Below, piece by piece: positions 17,289 to 25,407 of a stretch of DNA of 64,000 nucleotides. The notes under the pieces were generated by a model. The model ran no database searches and was not told where the DNA came from. It saw only the letters and a program-made list of their open reading frames with translations. The position numbers and the translations under genes were made by a program. The stretch comes from Nocardioides sp. LHD-245 (GTDB lineage Bacteria; Actinomycetota; Actinomycetes; Propionibacteriales; Nocardioidaceae). The DNA lies in the NCBI RefSeq assembly GCF_030929495.1, contig NZ_JAVFWN010000002.1, positions 434,001-498,000 on the forward strand. Reading direction: 5' to 3'. The first letter of the stretch is position 1; each line of letters begins with the position of its first letter.

Positions 17289-18693
17289 CCGCGCCTTCGC
17301 CGGCGGGGTCCCCGAGCACCTCGCCGGCGGGCACCCGCTGCGGGCCCCGGCCGTCGAGCTCGACCTCGCCGACGACCTGCACGCCGCGGCCGAAGGTCCA
17401 GTCGCCGCGGATCCGCAGCGCCGTCGACCGGGACAGCAGCGGCTCCCCGTCGGGGAAGCGCTTGTCGAACTCGTGGATGGTCCGGTAGTAGCCCGTGTCG
17501 AGGTCGACGTACGGGACGCCGGCGGCGACCTGGGTGAGCGCGAAGTCGGCGCCGATCTCGTAGACGTCGGAGCGCAGGATCAGCAGGTCGTTGGTGGTCT
17601 TGACCGGGATGAAGCGGTCGCGGCCGACCTCGATCAGCCGGGCGCCGTCGAAGATCTCGATGGCCGCACCCATGGCGGTCTCGATCTGCACGACCTCCGG
17701 CGAGGCCGGGTCGGCGGGGTCGACCGGCTTGACGTTGCGGATGAGCGGCAGGCCGAGGATGCCCTCGCGGTCGTCGAGCACCGACTTCATCGCGTGCAGG
17801 TCGAACCACAGGTTGTTGGTCGAGGTGAACCGGTGCCGGTCGAGGTCGGCGAGCGCCTCGAGGTCCTCGGGCAGCGTCTGCGCGGTCTCGCGCAGCACGA
17901 TCCGGCCGTCGGCCTTGCGCCGGGCGAAGTGGCCGCCCTTGCGGTCGGAGGGGGTACGACGGACCGCCTCGATCGCGAACGGTGCTCCCGACGCGGCGAA
18001 CCACCCGGCGATCCGCGGGTCGGGGACGGCACCGAGGTTGTCGGAGTTGGACACGAAGACGTAGCGGTAGCCCTGCTCGATCATCCGCGCGATCAGGCCG
18101 GCGCCGCGCAGCGCGGTGTAGACGTCGCCGTGCCCGGGCGGACACCACTCGAGGTCGGGGTCCTTGGGCCAGTTGACCGGCGTCAGGTCGGTGGTGAGGA
18201 GCCTGGGCTCCTTGTTCTGCAGGAACTCCAGCGGCAGCCCCTCCACCGGCAGGTCCTCGTAGCGGCCGAGCGCGTGCAGCGTGTCGGCGGAGGTGCGGAA
18301 GGAGTTCATGAGCAGCAGCGGCAGCCGCGCGTCGTACTTCTGGCGCAGGTGCAGCGCCTGCCGGGCGATGATGTCGAGGAAGGAGAGCCCGCGGCGCACG
18401 CACAGCAGCGACTTGGCCCGCTCCATGCCCATCGAGGTGCCGAGCCCGCCGTTGAGCTTGATCGCGACGGTCTTGCCGATCGCGTCGGCCGCTACGTCGG
18501 CGTCGACCTCGACGTCGGCCAGGCTCTCCACGTCGACGGGGGCGATCGTCGACTCCGGGATCATGCCGGTCTCGCCGTGCTCGAGCAGCCGGTAGTAGTG
18601 CGCGAAGGTGTCGATCGCGACGGGGTCGACCCCTGCGTCGAGCATCTTCGCCCGCGCCTTCTCGAGGCCGCCACTGCGACCACTCATACCCAT
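17281..18693 (-). CDS. UTP-glucose-1-phosphate uridylyltransferase (UGP family)
   Basis: A 470-residue nucleotidyltransferase of the eukaryote-like UDPGP family (Pfam 01704), not the short bacterial GalU family. The nucleotide-binding motif is KLNGGLGTSMGMERAKSLL (near residue 80), with NSFRTSADT, FVSNSDNLGAVPD and a late KTTNDLL motif. It makes UDP-glucose for cell-envelope sugars. The ATG at 18693 is chosen because a TACGAT -10 box ends eight bases before it, consistent with a leaderless transcript. It is first in the Moco operon and is divergent, with only 23 bases between starts, from the cyclo-ligase gene. Confidence 0.9.
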   Translation of the reverse strand: MGMSGRSGGLEKARAKMLDAGVDPVAIDTFAHYYRLLEHGETGMIPESTIAPVDVESLADVEVDADVAADAIGKTVAIKLNGGLGTSMGMERAKSLLCVRRGLSFLDIIARQALHLRQKYDARLPLLLMNSFRTSADTLHALGRYEDLPVEGLPLEFLQNKEPRLLTTDLTPVNWPKDPDLEWCPPGHGDVYTALRGAGLIARMIEQGYRYVFVSNSDNLGAVPDPRIAGWFAASGAPFAIEAVRRTPSDRKGGHFARRKADGRIVLRETAQTLPEDLEALADLDRHRFTSTNNLWFDLHAMKSVLDDREGILGLPLIRNVKPVDPADPASPEVVQIETAMGAAIEIFDGARLIEVGRDRFIPVKTTNDLLILRSDVYEIGADFALTQVAAGVPYVDLDTGYYRTIHEFDKRFPDGEPLLSRSTALRIRGDWTFGRGVQVVGEVELDGRGPQRVPAGEVLGDPAGEGADD

Positions 18694-18700
18694 ACCGCCG

Positions 18701-18710
18701 ATCGTAGGCT
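18701..18710. promoter_or_regulatory. Overlapping divergent -10 boxes, leaderless genes
   Basis: The ten bases ATCGTAGGCT hold two -10 hexamers. TACGAT on the minus strand (18706-18701) lies seven bases before the pyrophosphorylase ATG, and TAGGCT on the plus strand (18705-18710) lies six bases before the cyclo-ligase GTG. The hexamers share two bases. Each start codon lies where transcription would begin, so both mRNAs should be leaderless and the two promoters should exclude each other. Confidence 0.65.
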
Positions 18711-18716
18711 GGTCCG

Positions 18717-19310
18717 GTGACAGGTACACATCCGTGCCACGGAGCGGCCAAGGTCGCGGTCCGCGACCAGCTGCTCGCCGCCCGCCGGCGCCGTCCGCTC
18801 GCCGAGGTCGGCGCCGCCGCCAGGGCGATCGCGGAGCACCTGCTCGCCGCCCCCGAGGTACGCCGGGCGGCCACCGTCGCGGCGTACGTCTCGGTGGGCG
18901 CCGAGCCCGGCACCACCGCCCTGCTCGACCAGCTGGCCGACGCCGGGAAGCGGGTGATCCTGCCGGTGCTGCTGCCCGACAACGACCTGGACTGGGCGGC
19001 CTACCGCGGGCCCACCTCGCTCGCGCCGGCCCGCCGCGGGCTGCTCGAGCCGGTGGGCCCGGCGCTCGGCGTCGATGCGGTCGCGACCGCCGACGTCGTC
19101 CTCGTCCCCGGGCTCGCGGCCTCCCCCACCGGCCTGCGCCTGGGCCGCGGCGGCGGCTCCTACGACCGCGCCCTCGCGCGGGTGCCGGTCGGCACCTTCA
19201 CCTGCGTGCTGCTGTACGACGACGAGCTGCTGCCCGACGTACCCACCGAGCCGCACGACCGGCCGGTCACCGCGGCCGCCGCCCCCGGGGGGATCCACCG
19301 CTTCCGTTGA
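18717..19310 (+). CDS. 5-formyltetrahydrofolate cyclo-ligase
   Basis: A 197-residue protein with the family signature PTGLRLGRGGGSYDRAL (about residues 137-153) and an N-terminal VRDQLLAARR. It converts 5-formyl-THF to 5,10-methenyl-THF using ATP in the cytoplasm. The GTG start at 18717 fits a leaderless promoter. Its TGA stop lies inside the first unit of the 22-bp repeat array that separates it from the convergent penicillin acylase gene. Confidence 0.92.
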   Translation: MTGTHPCHGAAKVAVRDQLLAARRRRPLAEVGAAARAIAEHLLAAPEVRRAATVAAYVSVGAEPGTTALLDQLADAGKRVILPVLLPDNDLDWAAYRGPTSLAPARRGLLEPVGPALGVDAVATADVVLVPGLAASPTGLRLGRGGGSYDRALARVPVGTFTCVLLYDDELLPDVPTEPHDRPVTAAAAPGGIHRFR

Positions 19311-19458
19311 GTCGTCGGTTCTGACCCGTTGAGTCGTCACTATTGACCCGCCGAGTCGTCAGATCGCGCGCCCGCGGCCTGACTGCTCAGCCGGTCGGAA
19401 CCGACGACTCGCACGGTCAGAACCGACGACTCAACAGGTCAGATCCGACGACTCAACC
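19306..19458. repeat. Symmetric array of six 22-bp repeats
   Basis: Three units run forward (19306-19327, 19328-19349, 19350-19371). After 21 bases, three run in the opposite orientation (19393-19414, 19415-19436, 19437-19458). The unit core is GTTGAGTCGTCGGTTCTGAC. Units 1 and 5 form a perfect 21-bp inverted repeat, and units 2 and 3 have diverged. The TGA stop codons of both convergent genes are part of the outermost units, so the array starts exactly at the end of each gene. Function unknown; bidirectional termination or protein binding is possible. Confidence 0.85.
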
Positions 19459-22140
19459 CTCGGGGGTGAGCAGCAGTACGTCGTCGGCCGCGTCGGTCAC
19501 GGCCTCCTCGGAGAACGCCCAGGGCAGGGTCTCACCGCGAGCCCACAGGTCGGTCTGGTCGGTGTAGTGGGGATGGAAAGCGTGGCCGGAGACACCGGTC
19601 AGGTTGATCCACCGGGCGGCGTCGAGATCGTCCATCGGCACGATCATCCGCATCGACGGGGCCGTCACGACCTCGTAGCCGCCGCGGGCGTCCCAGGCCG
19701 TCGCGTTGACCAGGGAGCTGCCGCCACCGACCTCCCAGCCGCCGCGGTTGAAGATCCGCTCGACGATGCCGATCCCGGACTCCCCCAGCGTCGAGGACCG
19801 CAGCTCGAGCTCGTGCAGCCCGCCCCACGTCCACTCGTCGGCGCTGGGCGACTCCAGCGCGGTCAGCTCGTCCCGGGCTGCGATCATCGCGTCGTGCAGG
19901 ATGTCGCTGCGCCGCTCGACCTTGTCGTCGGTGCGTACGTCGTCCCACCACGCGTTCTTCCCGCGCGGCAGCAGCGCGCTGACGACGGCGAACCACCGGC
20001 TCCCCCCGTCGGGCCGGATCGCCTCGGGCAGCTCGTCGCCGAAGGTCCGCTCGAGCACCTCGCGCCACACGACGTTGAAGTACGCCGCGGCCGCGCTGTC
20101 GGCGTCCTCCTGGTAGTTCCACGACCGCAGCAGCCGCTGGCCGTCGGAGTAGTAGCCGGCGGGCAGGTCGATGTCGAGGAGGTAGGGCGTGAGCGCCTCG
20201 CCGATCGCGCTGCGGTCGTCGAGCTGGATGGCCGCCATCCCGTCCACGCTCAGCTCGTCGTCGGCGGCGAGGAGCCGGTTGATCCGGTCGGAGCGGTAGC
20301 CGAGATCCCAGTCGGAGGTGAGGTACGGCGGGTAGCGGCTCGGGTCGATGACGGCCTGGTTGGCCGTGGCGATGATCCCGGAGTCCGGGTCGAGCACGCT
20401 GGGCAGCGCGTCGTAGGGCACGAACGCCCCGGTCCAGTCGGTGTCCTTGCGCCAGCCCGCCGCGGGCAGCCGGCCGTCGTTGCCCGGGCCGCGGACCGGG
20501 ACCAGACCGGTCGCCTGGTAGCCGATGTGGCCCTCGGTGTCGGCGTACACGACGTTCTGGCCGGGCACCGCGAAGTCGGACAGCGCCTCCCGGAAGGACG
20601 TCCAGTCGCCTGCCCGGTTGAGGGCGAGCAGGGCGTCGACGGTCGGGCGCGGGGTCAGCGCCGTCCAGGCCAGGGAGATCGCGTCCTCCCCCGTCGGACC
20701 GGCCTCCTGGGCCGCGACGACGTGCTCGACCTGGTCGAGCAGGCCGTCCTCGGTGATCTCGATGCCGTCCTCGCCGGCGAACCGGGCCAGGTCCGAGAGC
20801 AGCGGGCCGTGACCGGTGGAGCGCACCGTGAGCTCGACGTCGTCGCCGTCGCGGACCTCGATCCGCTCGGTGCGCTCGGTCAGCGGGAGCTGCTGCCCGT
20901 CGTAGCTCCAGGTGTCGCCGGTGACCCGCTCGACGAAGAGATCGGTCACGTCGGGGCCGAGGTTCGTGAACCCCCAGGCGATGTCGCGGTTGTGGCCGAT
21001 CACGACGCCGGGCACCCCGGAGAAGCTGAACCCGGCCACGTCGTAGGGGCACTCGGGCGACAGCGTGCGGCAGTGCAGGCCCACCTGGGTCCACACGCCG
21101 GGTAACGAGACGCCGAGGTGCGGGTCGTTGGCGAGGATCGGCGCACCGGTGTCGGTGTGGTCGCCGTCGACGACCCAGGCGTTGCTGCCGAGGCCGTCGC
21201 CCTGACCGAGCAGCGCGGGTACGCCGGCCAGCACGTCGCGCACCCGCTCCAGTGCGTCGACGGTGCCGGTGCCCGCGGCGGAGTCGGGGCGGCCTCCGAG
21301 CGGCGGGCGCGACAGGCCCCCGGCGCGCGAGGCCGAGGCGTCCTGGTCGAAGACCCGCTCCTCGCCGCTGCCGACGACCGCGCCCTGCTCCACGATCGGC
21401 GCGCGCTCGTCGTACGGGTAGGCGGGATAGAGGTCGGCCGCCTTGCTCTCGCCCACGGTCGCGATCGCGATCACCCGGCCGATCTCCTCGTCGAGGTTGC
21501 CGCGCAGGTCCCAGGCCATCGCCTTGAGCCACGCGACGGAGTCGACCGCGGTCCAGCTCTCCGGCTGGTAGTCGAGCCCGCTGAGGCCGAGCAGGGTGTA
21601 CTCCAGCGCCATCTCCGAGGTGGAGCGGCCCTCGAGGTAGGCGTTGACACCCTCGGCGTAGGCGTCCAGCGCGCTGCGGGTCGCCGGCCGCAGCAGGGCC
21701 AGCTCCTTCTCCGCGACGTCGCGCCAGCCGAGGGTCCGCACGACGAGGTCGGTCTCCAGACCGGAGTCGCCGAACAGCTCGGAGAGGCGGCCCGCCGTGG
21801 CGTGGCGGCGCACGTCCATCTCGAAGAAGCGGTCCTGGGCGTGCACGAAGCCCTGGGCCAGCATCAGGTCGTGGGTGGAGTCGGCGTAGATCTGCGGGAT
21901 GCCGTGGTCGTCGCGCACGACCCGGACCTCGCCCTCGAGCGCGCTGATCGACAGCTCGCCGCCCGTCTGGGGCCAGGACCGCCGCACCACGACGACGGCC
22001 GTGGTCAGGCCCGCGACCAGGGCGAGGACGAGGAGGACGCCGATCCCCGTGGTCCAGCGCAGCCACCGGGGCCAGGAGGGAGGGGAGGGCTTCGCGGCCG
22101 GGGAGTCGGCGACGGTGCCGCTCGGGTCGTGGTCCACCAT
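19453..22140 (-). CDS. Penicillin acylase-family Ntn hydrolase
   Basis: A protein of about 895 residues. An N-terminal membrane anchor (GIGVLLVLALVAGLTTAVVV) is followed by the alpha-chain region (VVRDDHGIPQIYADSTHDLM). The autoprocessing serine is in GLGSNAWVVDGDHTDTG, whose following NDPHL is the family's substrate motif. Cleavage before that Ser gives two chains. Members hydrolyse penicillins or acyl-homoserine lactones or process other amides; here the natural substrate is unknown. The anchor suggests an outward-facing enzyme. The start at 22140 (MVDHDPSG) is preferred over 22188, which would place the start inside the CIRCE region. Confidence 0.9.
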   Translation of the reverse strand: MVDHDPSGTVADSPAAKPSPPSWPRWLRWTTGIGVLLVLALVAGLTTAVVVVRRSWPQTGGELSISALEGEVRVVRDDHGIPQIYADSTHDLMLAQGFVHAQDRFFEMDVRRHATAGRLSELFGDSGLETDLVVRTLGWRDVAEKELALLRPATRSALDAYAEGVNAYLEGRSTSEMALEYTLLGLSGLDYQPESWTAVDSVAWLKAMAWDLRGNLDEEIGRVIAIATVGESKAADLYPAYPYDERAPIVEQGAVVGSGEERVFDQDASASRAGGLSRPPLGGRPDSAAGTGTVDALERVRDVLAGVPALLGQGDGLGSNAWVVDGDHTDTGAPILANDPHLGVSLPGVWTQVGLHCRTLSPECPYDVAGFSFSGVPGVVIGHNRDIAWGFTNLGPDVTDLFVERVTGDTWSYDGQQLPLTERTERIEVRDGDDVELTVRSTGHGPLLSDLARFAGEDGIEITEDGLLDQVEHVVAAQEAGPTGEDAISLAWTALTPRPTVDALLALNRAGDWTSFREALSDFAVPGQNVVYADTEGHIGYQATGLVPVRGPGNDGRLPAAGWRKDTDWTGAFVPYDALPSVLDPDSGIIATANQAVIDPSRYPPYLTSDWDLGYRSDRINRLLAADDELSVDGMAAIQLDDRSAIGEALTPYLLDIDLPAGYYSDGQRLLRSWNYQEDADSAAAAYFNVVWREVLERTFGDELPEAIRPDGGSRWFAVVSALLPRGKNAWWDDVRTDDKVERRSDILHDAMIAARDELTALESPSADEWTWGGLHELELRSSTLGESGIGIVERIFNRGGWEVGGGSSLVNATAWDARGGYEVVTAPSMRMIVPMDDLDAARWINLTGVSGHAFHPHYTDQTDLWARGETLPWAFSEEAVTDAADDVLLLTPEG

Positions 22141-22181
22141 GGTGGCGCCATTGTGCCGTGCCGCCCGGTCCTGACGTAGCA

Positions 22182-22222
22182 TTGGCACTCGCCCGGTAAG
22201 AGTGCTAGGGCGAGAGTGCCAA
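22182..22222. promoter_or_regulatory. CIRCE-like HrcA operator
   Basis: TTGGCACTC (22182-22190), nine bases, then GAGTGCTAG (22200-22208) matches the CIRCE layout TTAGCACTC-N9-GAGTGCTAA, the operator of the heat-shock repressor HrcA. A further half-site GAGTGCCAA follows at 22214-22222 and is the exact complement of the first arm. The element lies between the divergent penicillin acylase and FmdB genes, 14 bases before the FmdB start. Confidence 0.75.
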
Positions 22223-22235
22223 GCGAGGATCGTCG

Positions 22236-22604
22236 ATGCCCACCTACCAGTACCTGTGCACCGCGTGCGGTCACGCCTTCGAGCAGGTCCAGAAGTTCAG
22301 CGACGACGCCCTCACGACGTGCCCCGAGTGCGCCGGCAGGCTGCGCAAGGTCTTCAACTCGGTGGGCGTCGTGTTCAAGGGCTCGGGCTTCTACAAGACC
22401 GACAGCAAGACCGACAGCAAGTCGTCCGCCAACGGCTCGAGCGGGTCCGGCGGATCGGGCGGCTCCAGCGACGCGCCGGCGGCGAGCTCGTCCGGCTCCT
22501 CGGGCTCCTCGGGCTCGTCCGACAAGTCCGGCTCGAGCAGCTCGAGCGGCTCGACGGGCTCGTCCGGCTCCTCCAGTTCGACCTCGGCGGCTTCCTCCGC
22601 CTGA
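22236..22604 (+). CDS. FmdB-family zinc-ribbon protein
   Basis: A 122-residue protein. The N-terminal 50 residues are a classic FmdB zinc ribbon (MPTYQYLCTACGHAFE, then CPECAGRLRKVFNSVGVVFK), with two CxxC pairs that bind zinc. The remaining 60 residues are a Ser/Gly-rich disordered tail. The tail keeps the frame's high third-position GC, so it is real and not a frameshift. FmdB proteins are loosely described as regulators and their role is unproven. The ATG has GAGGAT upstream, and the CIRCE element upstream suggests induction by heat or protein stress. Confidence 0.9.
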   Translation: MPTYQYLCTACGHAFEQVQKFSDDALTTCPECAGRLRKVFNSVGVVFKGSGFYKTDSKTDSKSSANGSSGSGGSGGSSDAPAASSSGSSGSSGSSDKSGSSSSSGSTGSSGSSSSTSAASSA

Positions 22605-22663
22605 GCCACCGGTCCTGTGGATGACGCCGGCGGCCGGCGTCGCGGCGGCCTACGGTCGCCGGC

Positions 22664-23329
22664 ATGGACTCCCGTGATCCCCGACGCCCGTCCCCGGGCG
22701 GGCCGCTGCACCGCGTCCGCGCCGCCCTCGATGAGGTACGCCGACGGGTGCTGCGCCGGCGACGACTGATCGCCGCCCTGCTGCTGGGCGCGGCGGCCGC
22801 GGTGGCAGTCCGCTCCCTGGCGCCGCCGGAGCCGCCGACCGCCGCGGTGCTCGTGGCCGCGCGCGACCTGCCGGCCGGGCAGGCGCTGAGACCCGGCGAC
22901 CTGTCCACGGCGCGGGTCCCGCCGGCCGCCGTACCGCACGGGGCCGCCGCCGACCCGGTCGGCCGCCGGCTCGCGGCACCCCTGCGCGCAGGTGAGCCGG
23001 TCACCGACGTCCGCCTGGTCGGGCCCGGCCTCGGCGCGGCCCAGTCCCCGGGCACGACGACCCTGCCGGTCCGGCTCTCCGACGCCGGCCAGGTGGCGCT
23101 GCTGACCGCGGGTGACCGGATCAGCCTGCTCGGCACCGACCCGCAGGCGGGCAGCACGCGGGTCCTCGCGCGGGACGCGACGGTGCTCGCCGTGCCTGAC
23201 CCGGCCTCGGCCACCGACGGCGCGCTTCCCGGCCGCCTCGTCGTCCTGGCCCTAGATTCGGATGCGATCTACCACGTCACCGCGGCCTCCGCAGCCGAAT
23301 ACGTGACTTATACATGGAGTCGCAGTTAG
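22664..23329 (+). CDS. SAF-domain protein (CpaB/RcpC-like)
   Basis: A 221-residue protein. A basic N-terminus and one membrane helix (LIAALLLGAAAAVAVRSLA) are followed by a SAF domain (VLVAARDLPAGQALRPGDLS) as in CpaB of Flp/Tad pilus systems. No other tad gene is nearby, so it may have another envelope role. A TACGGT -10 box at 22651-22656 ends seven bases before the ATG, which suggests a leaderless transcript. A plus-strand run continues to mscL. Confidence 0.8.
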   Translation: MDSRDPRRPSPGGPLHRVRAALDEVRRRVLRRRRLIAALLLGAAAAVAVRSLAPPEPPTAAVLVAARDLPAGQALRPGDLSTARVPPAAVPHGAAADPVGRRLAAPLRAGEPVTDVRLVGPGLGAAQSPGTTTLPVRLSDAGQVALLTAGDRISLLGTDPQAGSTRVLARDATVLAVPDPASATDGALPGRLVVLALDSDAIYHVTAASAAEYVTYTWSRS

Positions 23330-23393
23330 GTTTTTCGGGAACCAAGAAGAGGATCCCGACCTCCACCACTCGTCTCGGGAAAGAGGAGAGAGC

Positions 23394-23732
23394 ATGTCCG
23401 GGTTCAAGAAGTTCCTGCTCCAGGGCAACCTGGTCGACATCGCCGTCGCGTTCATCATCGGTGCGTCCTTCGGCACGGTCGTCACCACCTTCGTCAACTG
23501 GCTCACCGCGCAGATGCCCGAGTCGGCCAGCGACGTCTTCAGCAACGACGCGAACTCGTTCGGCGCGTTCCTCAACGCCGTGATCGCGTTCGTGATCCTG
23601 GCCGCCGTCGTCTACTTCCTCGTCGTCACGCCCTACACCAAGGCCAAGGAGCGGTTCTTCCCCGACCCCGAGCCGGGCGAGACCGAGCTCGACATCCTGA
23701 CCCAGATCCGCGACTCGCTCGCCACGCGCTGA
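23394..23732 (+). CDS. mscL: Large-conductance mechanosensitive channel MscL
   Basis: A 112-residue protein with the MscL N-terminus (MSGFKKFLLQGNLVDIAVAF), the pore helix IIGASFGTVVTTFVN, a periplasmic loop and a second helix (NAVIAFVILAAVVYFLVV). A charged cytoplasmic tail follows. It forms a homopentameric pore that opens under membrane tension and releases solutes during hypo-osmotic shock. The Shine-Dalgarno GAGGAGAG precedes the ATG, and a strong terminator follows 21 bases after the stop. Length is slightly shorter than E. coli MscL, as usual in actinobacteria. Confidence 0.95.
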   Translation: MSGFKKFLLQGNLVDIAVAFIIGASFGTVVTTFVNWLTAQMPESASDVFSNDANSFGAFLNAVIAFVILAAVVYFLVVTPYTKAKERFFPDPEPGETELDILTQIRDSLATR

Positions 23733-23753
23733 CACCGGCTCGTCACGAGCGGT

Positions 23754-23788
23754 CCGAGGGCCGGCGGGGACTCCCCGCCGGCCCTCGG
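23754..23788. terminator. Bidirectional terminator after mscL
   Basis: A perfect 16-bp stem (CCGAGGGCCGGCGGGG, 23754-23769, with its complement at 23773-23788) closes a three-base loop between the convergent mscL gene and the small minus-strand gene at 23794. Confidence 0.85.
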
Positions 23789-23793
23789 CGCGT

Positions 23794-23979
23794 TCAGCCG
23801 CCGTGGTGGGGCGGGACCTGCGCCTTGAGCCAGCGGTCGGTCGAGCTCTCCCGGGCGTCCGGGGGTACGTCGTCACGCTCGTCGGAGGTCACCGCGGGCT
23901 CGACGTCGCCGAAGATCTCGGACAGCCGGCGTCGCCGTTCCCACTCCGTCTCCTGCTGCGTCTCCCGCTGCTCGCCCAT
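23794..23979 (-). CDS. Small charged hypothetical protein
   Basis: A 61-residue hydrophilic protein (MGEQRETQQETEWERRRRLS, then EIFGDVEPAVTSDERDD and DRWLKAQVPPHHGG). It has no membrane segment or cysteines and is probably helical in its first half. It starts nine bases after the stop of the LytR-CpsA-Psr gene on the same strand and ends at the shared terminator, so it is the second gene of that operon. Small proteins of this type recur beside LCP genes in actinobacteria. Function unknown. Confidence 0.7.
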   Translation of the reverse strand: MGEQRETQQETEWERRRRLSEIFGDVEPAVTSDERDDVPPDARESSTDRWLKAQVPPHHGG

Positions 23980-23988
23980 GATCGGTCC

Positions 23989-25407
23989 TCAGGTGCAGAG
24001 GCCGGCGGCCTCGCGGCCGGAGGTGCTCAGGCCCTCGTTGGTCGGCGGCGGGATCGGGGTGTCGGTGCCCGGCGTACCGCCGGGGGTGCCGTCCGACGCC
24101 CCGTCGGAGGTGCCGTCGGAGGCACCTCCGGTGGTGCCGGACGGGCTGCTGGGCGACGACGGGCCACCGGACTCGGACGTACCGTCGCCAGGGGTGTTGC
24201 CGGCCGACGGCGAGCCGTCCGGGTTGTCGCCCGCGCTGAGCGCGTCCTTGAGGAACTCAGGGGTGAGCGGCTTGTCGCGACGGACCAGCTGCCAGAGCTT
24301 CTCGACCTCGGGGGTCCACTCGATCCCGGAACTCACCTTGCCGGAGTAGATCCACGGGGTGGTGATGAACTTGATGTTGTCGGCGCCGATGCCCTGCGCG
24401 GTGACGGCCAGGTCGGCCATCTGCGCGATGCCCTTGAAGTCGGTCTGCAGCGACGACGTGGCGGCGTTCATGAAGCTGATCATCCGGTCGGGGCGCGCGA
24501 TCATGCCCGCGGTCAGCGCCTTGTTGATCATCGAGCCGATGAACGCCTGCTGGCGCCGGGTGCGGTTGGGGTCGGTGCCGTCGCCGATCCGGTAGCGGGC
24601 CCGGACGTAGGTCAGCGCCTCATTGCCCTTGATCTCGCGGGTGCCCGCCTTGAGATGGATGTTGCGCACCTCGTCGTCGATGTCATCGGGGATGCAGACC
24701 TCGACGCCGTCGAGGGCGTTGACCATGTCCTTGAACTGGTTGAAGTCGACGACGACGTAGTTGTCGACGCGGATCCTGGTCGCCTGCTCGAACTGCTGGA
24801 TGGTGCAGGCGGGGCCGCCGTACGCGAAGGCGGCGTTCCACTTCTCGTACCCGGTCGCCGCGCGGATCTTGCTGCCGTCCTCCTTCGTGCACTCGGGCCG
24901 CATGACGGCCGTGTCACGCGGGACGGAGATGCCGTAGGCGAACTCGCGGTTGGCGGAGAGGTGGAACAGGATCGTGGTGTCGGAGAGCCCGTTGGTGGAC
25001 TCGCCGTCGATGCCGTTGCCCTCGCCGGAGCGGGTGTCGGAGCCCATCACGAGGATGTTCATCGGCTCCTTGGGACCCGCGACCTCTTCCTTGTCGGGGC
25101 GGTTGGTGAGCTGCTTCGACACGTCCTGCCGGTCGATGTTGCCGTTCCAGTTGTTGTAGACGAGGACGACCCCGAGACCAGTGGCCAGGCCGAGTGACAT
25201 CAGGCTCGCGATGATCACCTTGAAGACGACCTTGCCCGGCTGCGGAGCCTTGCGACGACCCCCGGACACCCGGCTTCCGCGGCCGCCCCGGCCACCCCGC
25301 TCGCTGCGCGGTCGGCGCCGGTCACGGTCGGCCCGCGAGGTCGGCACCCGCCGGGCACGGCTCCCGGGCGTCGCGTCGGCGCGCCCGGTCTCAACGTCCT
25401 CCGTCAT
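23989..25407 (-). CDS. LytR-CpsA-Psr (LCP) family glycopolymer ligase
   Basis: A 472-residue envelope protein. A basic cytoplasmic N-terminus and one membrane helix (VIIASLMSLGLATGLGVVLV) are followed by the LCP domain. Motifs include NILVMGSDTR, SDTTILFHL, the Arg/Asp set in SVPRDTAVMRPE, and RARYRIGDGTDPNRTRRQQA. LCP enzymes transfer teichoic acid, arabinogalactan or capsule polymers from lipid carriers to peptidoglycan. The Ser/Gly/Thr-rich C-terminal tail (from about residue 400) is likely unstructured. The ATG has AGGTG upstream. The gene is first in a two-gene operon. Confidence 0.93.
   Translation of the reverse strand: MTEDVETGRADATPGSRARRVPTSRADRDRRRPRSERGGRGGRGSRVSGGRRKAPQPGKVVFKVIIASLMSLGLATGLGVVLVYNNWNGNIDRQDVSKQLTNRPDKEEVAGPKEPMNILVMGSDTRSGEGNGIDGESTNGLSDTTILFHLSANREFAYGISVPRDTAVMRPECTKEDGSKIRAATGYEKWNAAFAYGGPACTIQQFEQATRIRVDNYVVVDFNQFKDMVNALDGVEVCIPDDIDDEVRNIHLKAGTREIKGNEALTYVRARYRIGDGTDPNRTRRQQAFIGSMINKALTAGMIARPDRMISFMNAATSSLQTDFKGIAQMADLAVTAQGIGADNIKFITTPWIYSGKVSSGIEWTPEVEKLWQLVRRDKPLTPEFLKDALSAGDNPDGSPSAGNTPGDGTSESGGPSSPSSPSGTTGGASDGTSDGASDGTPGGTPGTDTPIPPPTNEGLSTSGREAAGLCT

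Noticed and set aside
16252..18720. Very long plus-strand open frame (over 800 codons)
   Set aside because: Its product is Arg/Pro/Ala-rich with no domain, and it lies antisense to clear moeA and pyrophosphorylase genes. High GC content makes such shadow frames common.
19306..19458. Repeat array considered as a CRISPR array
   Set aside because: Units are 22 bases, directly abutting, in two orientations, with no variable spacers and no cas genes nearby.
22440..22604. Ser/Gly-rich tail of the FmdB protein as a frameshift artefact
   Set aside because: Codon third positions stay G/C-biased and the frame ends at a normal stop. Such tails are frequent in actinobacterial FmdB proteins.
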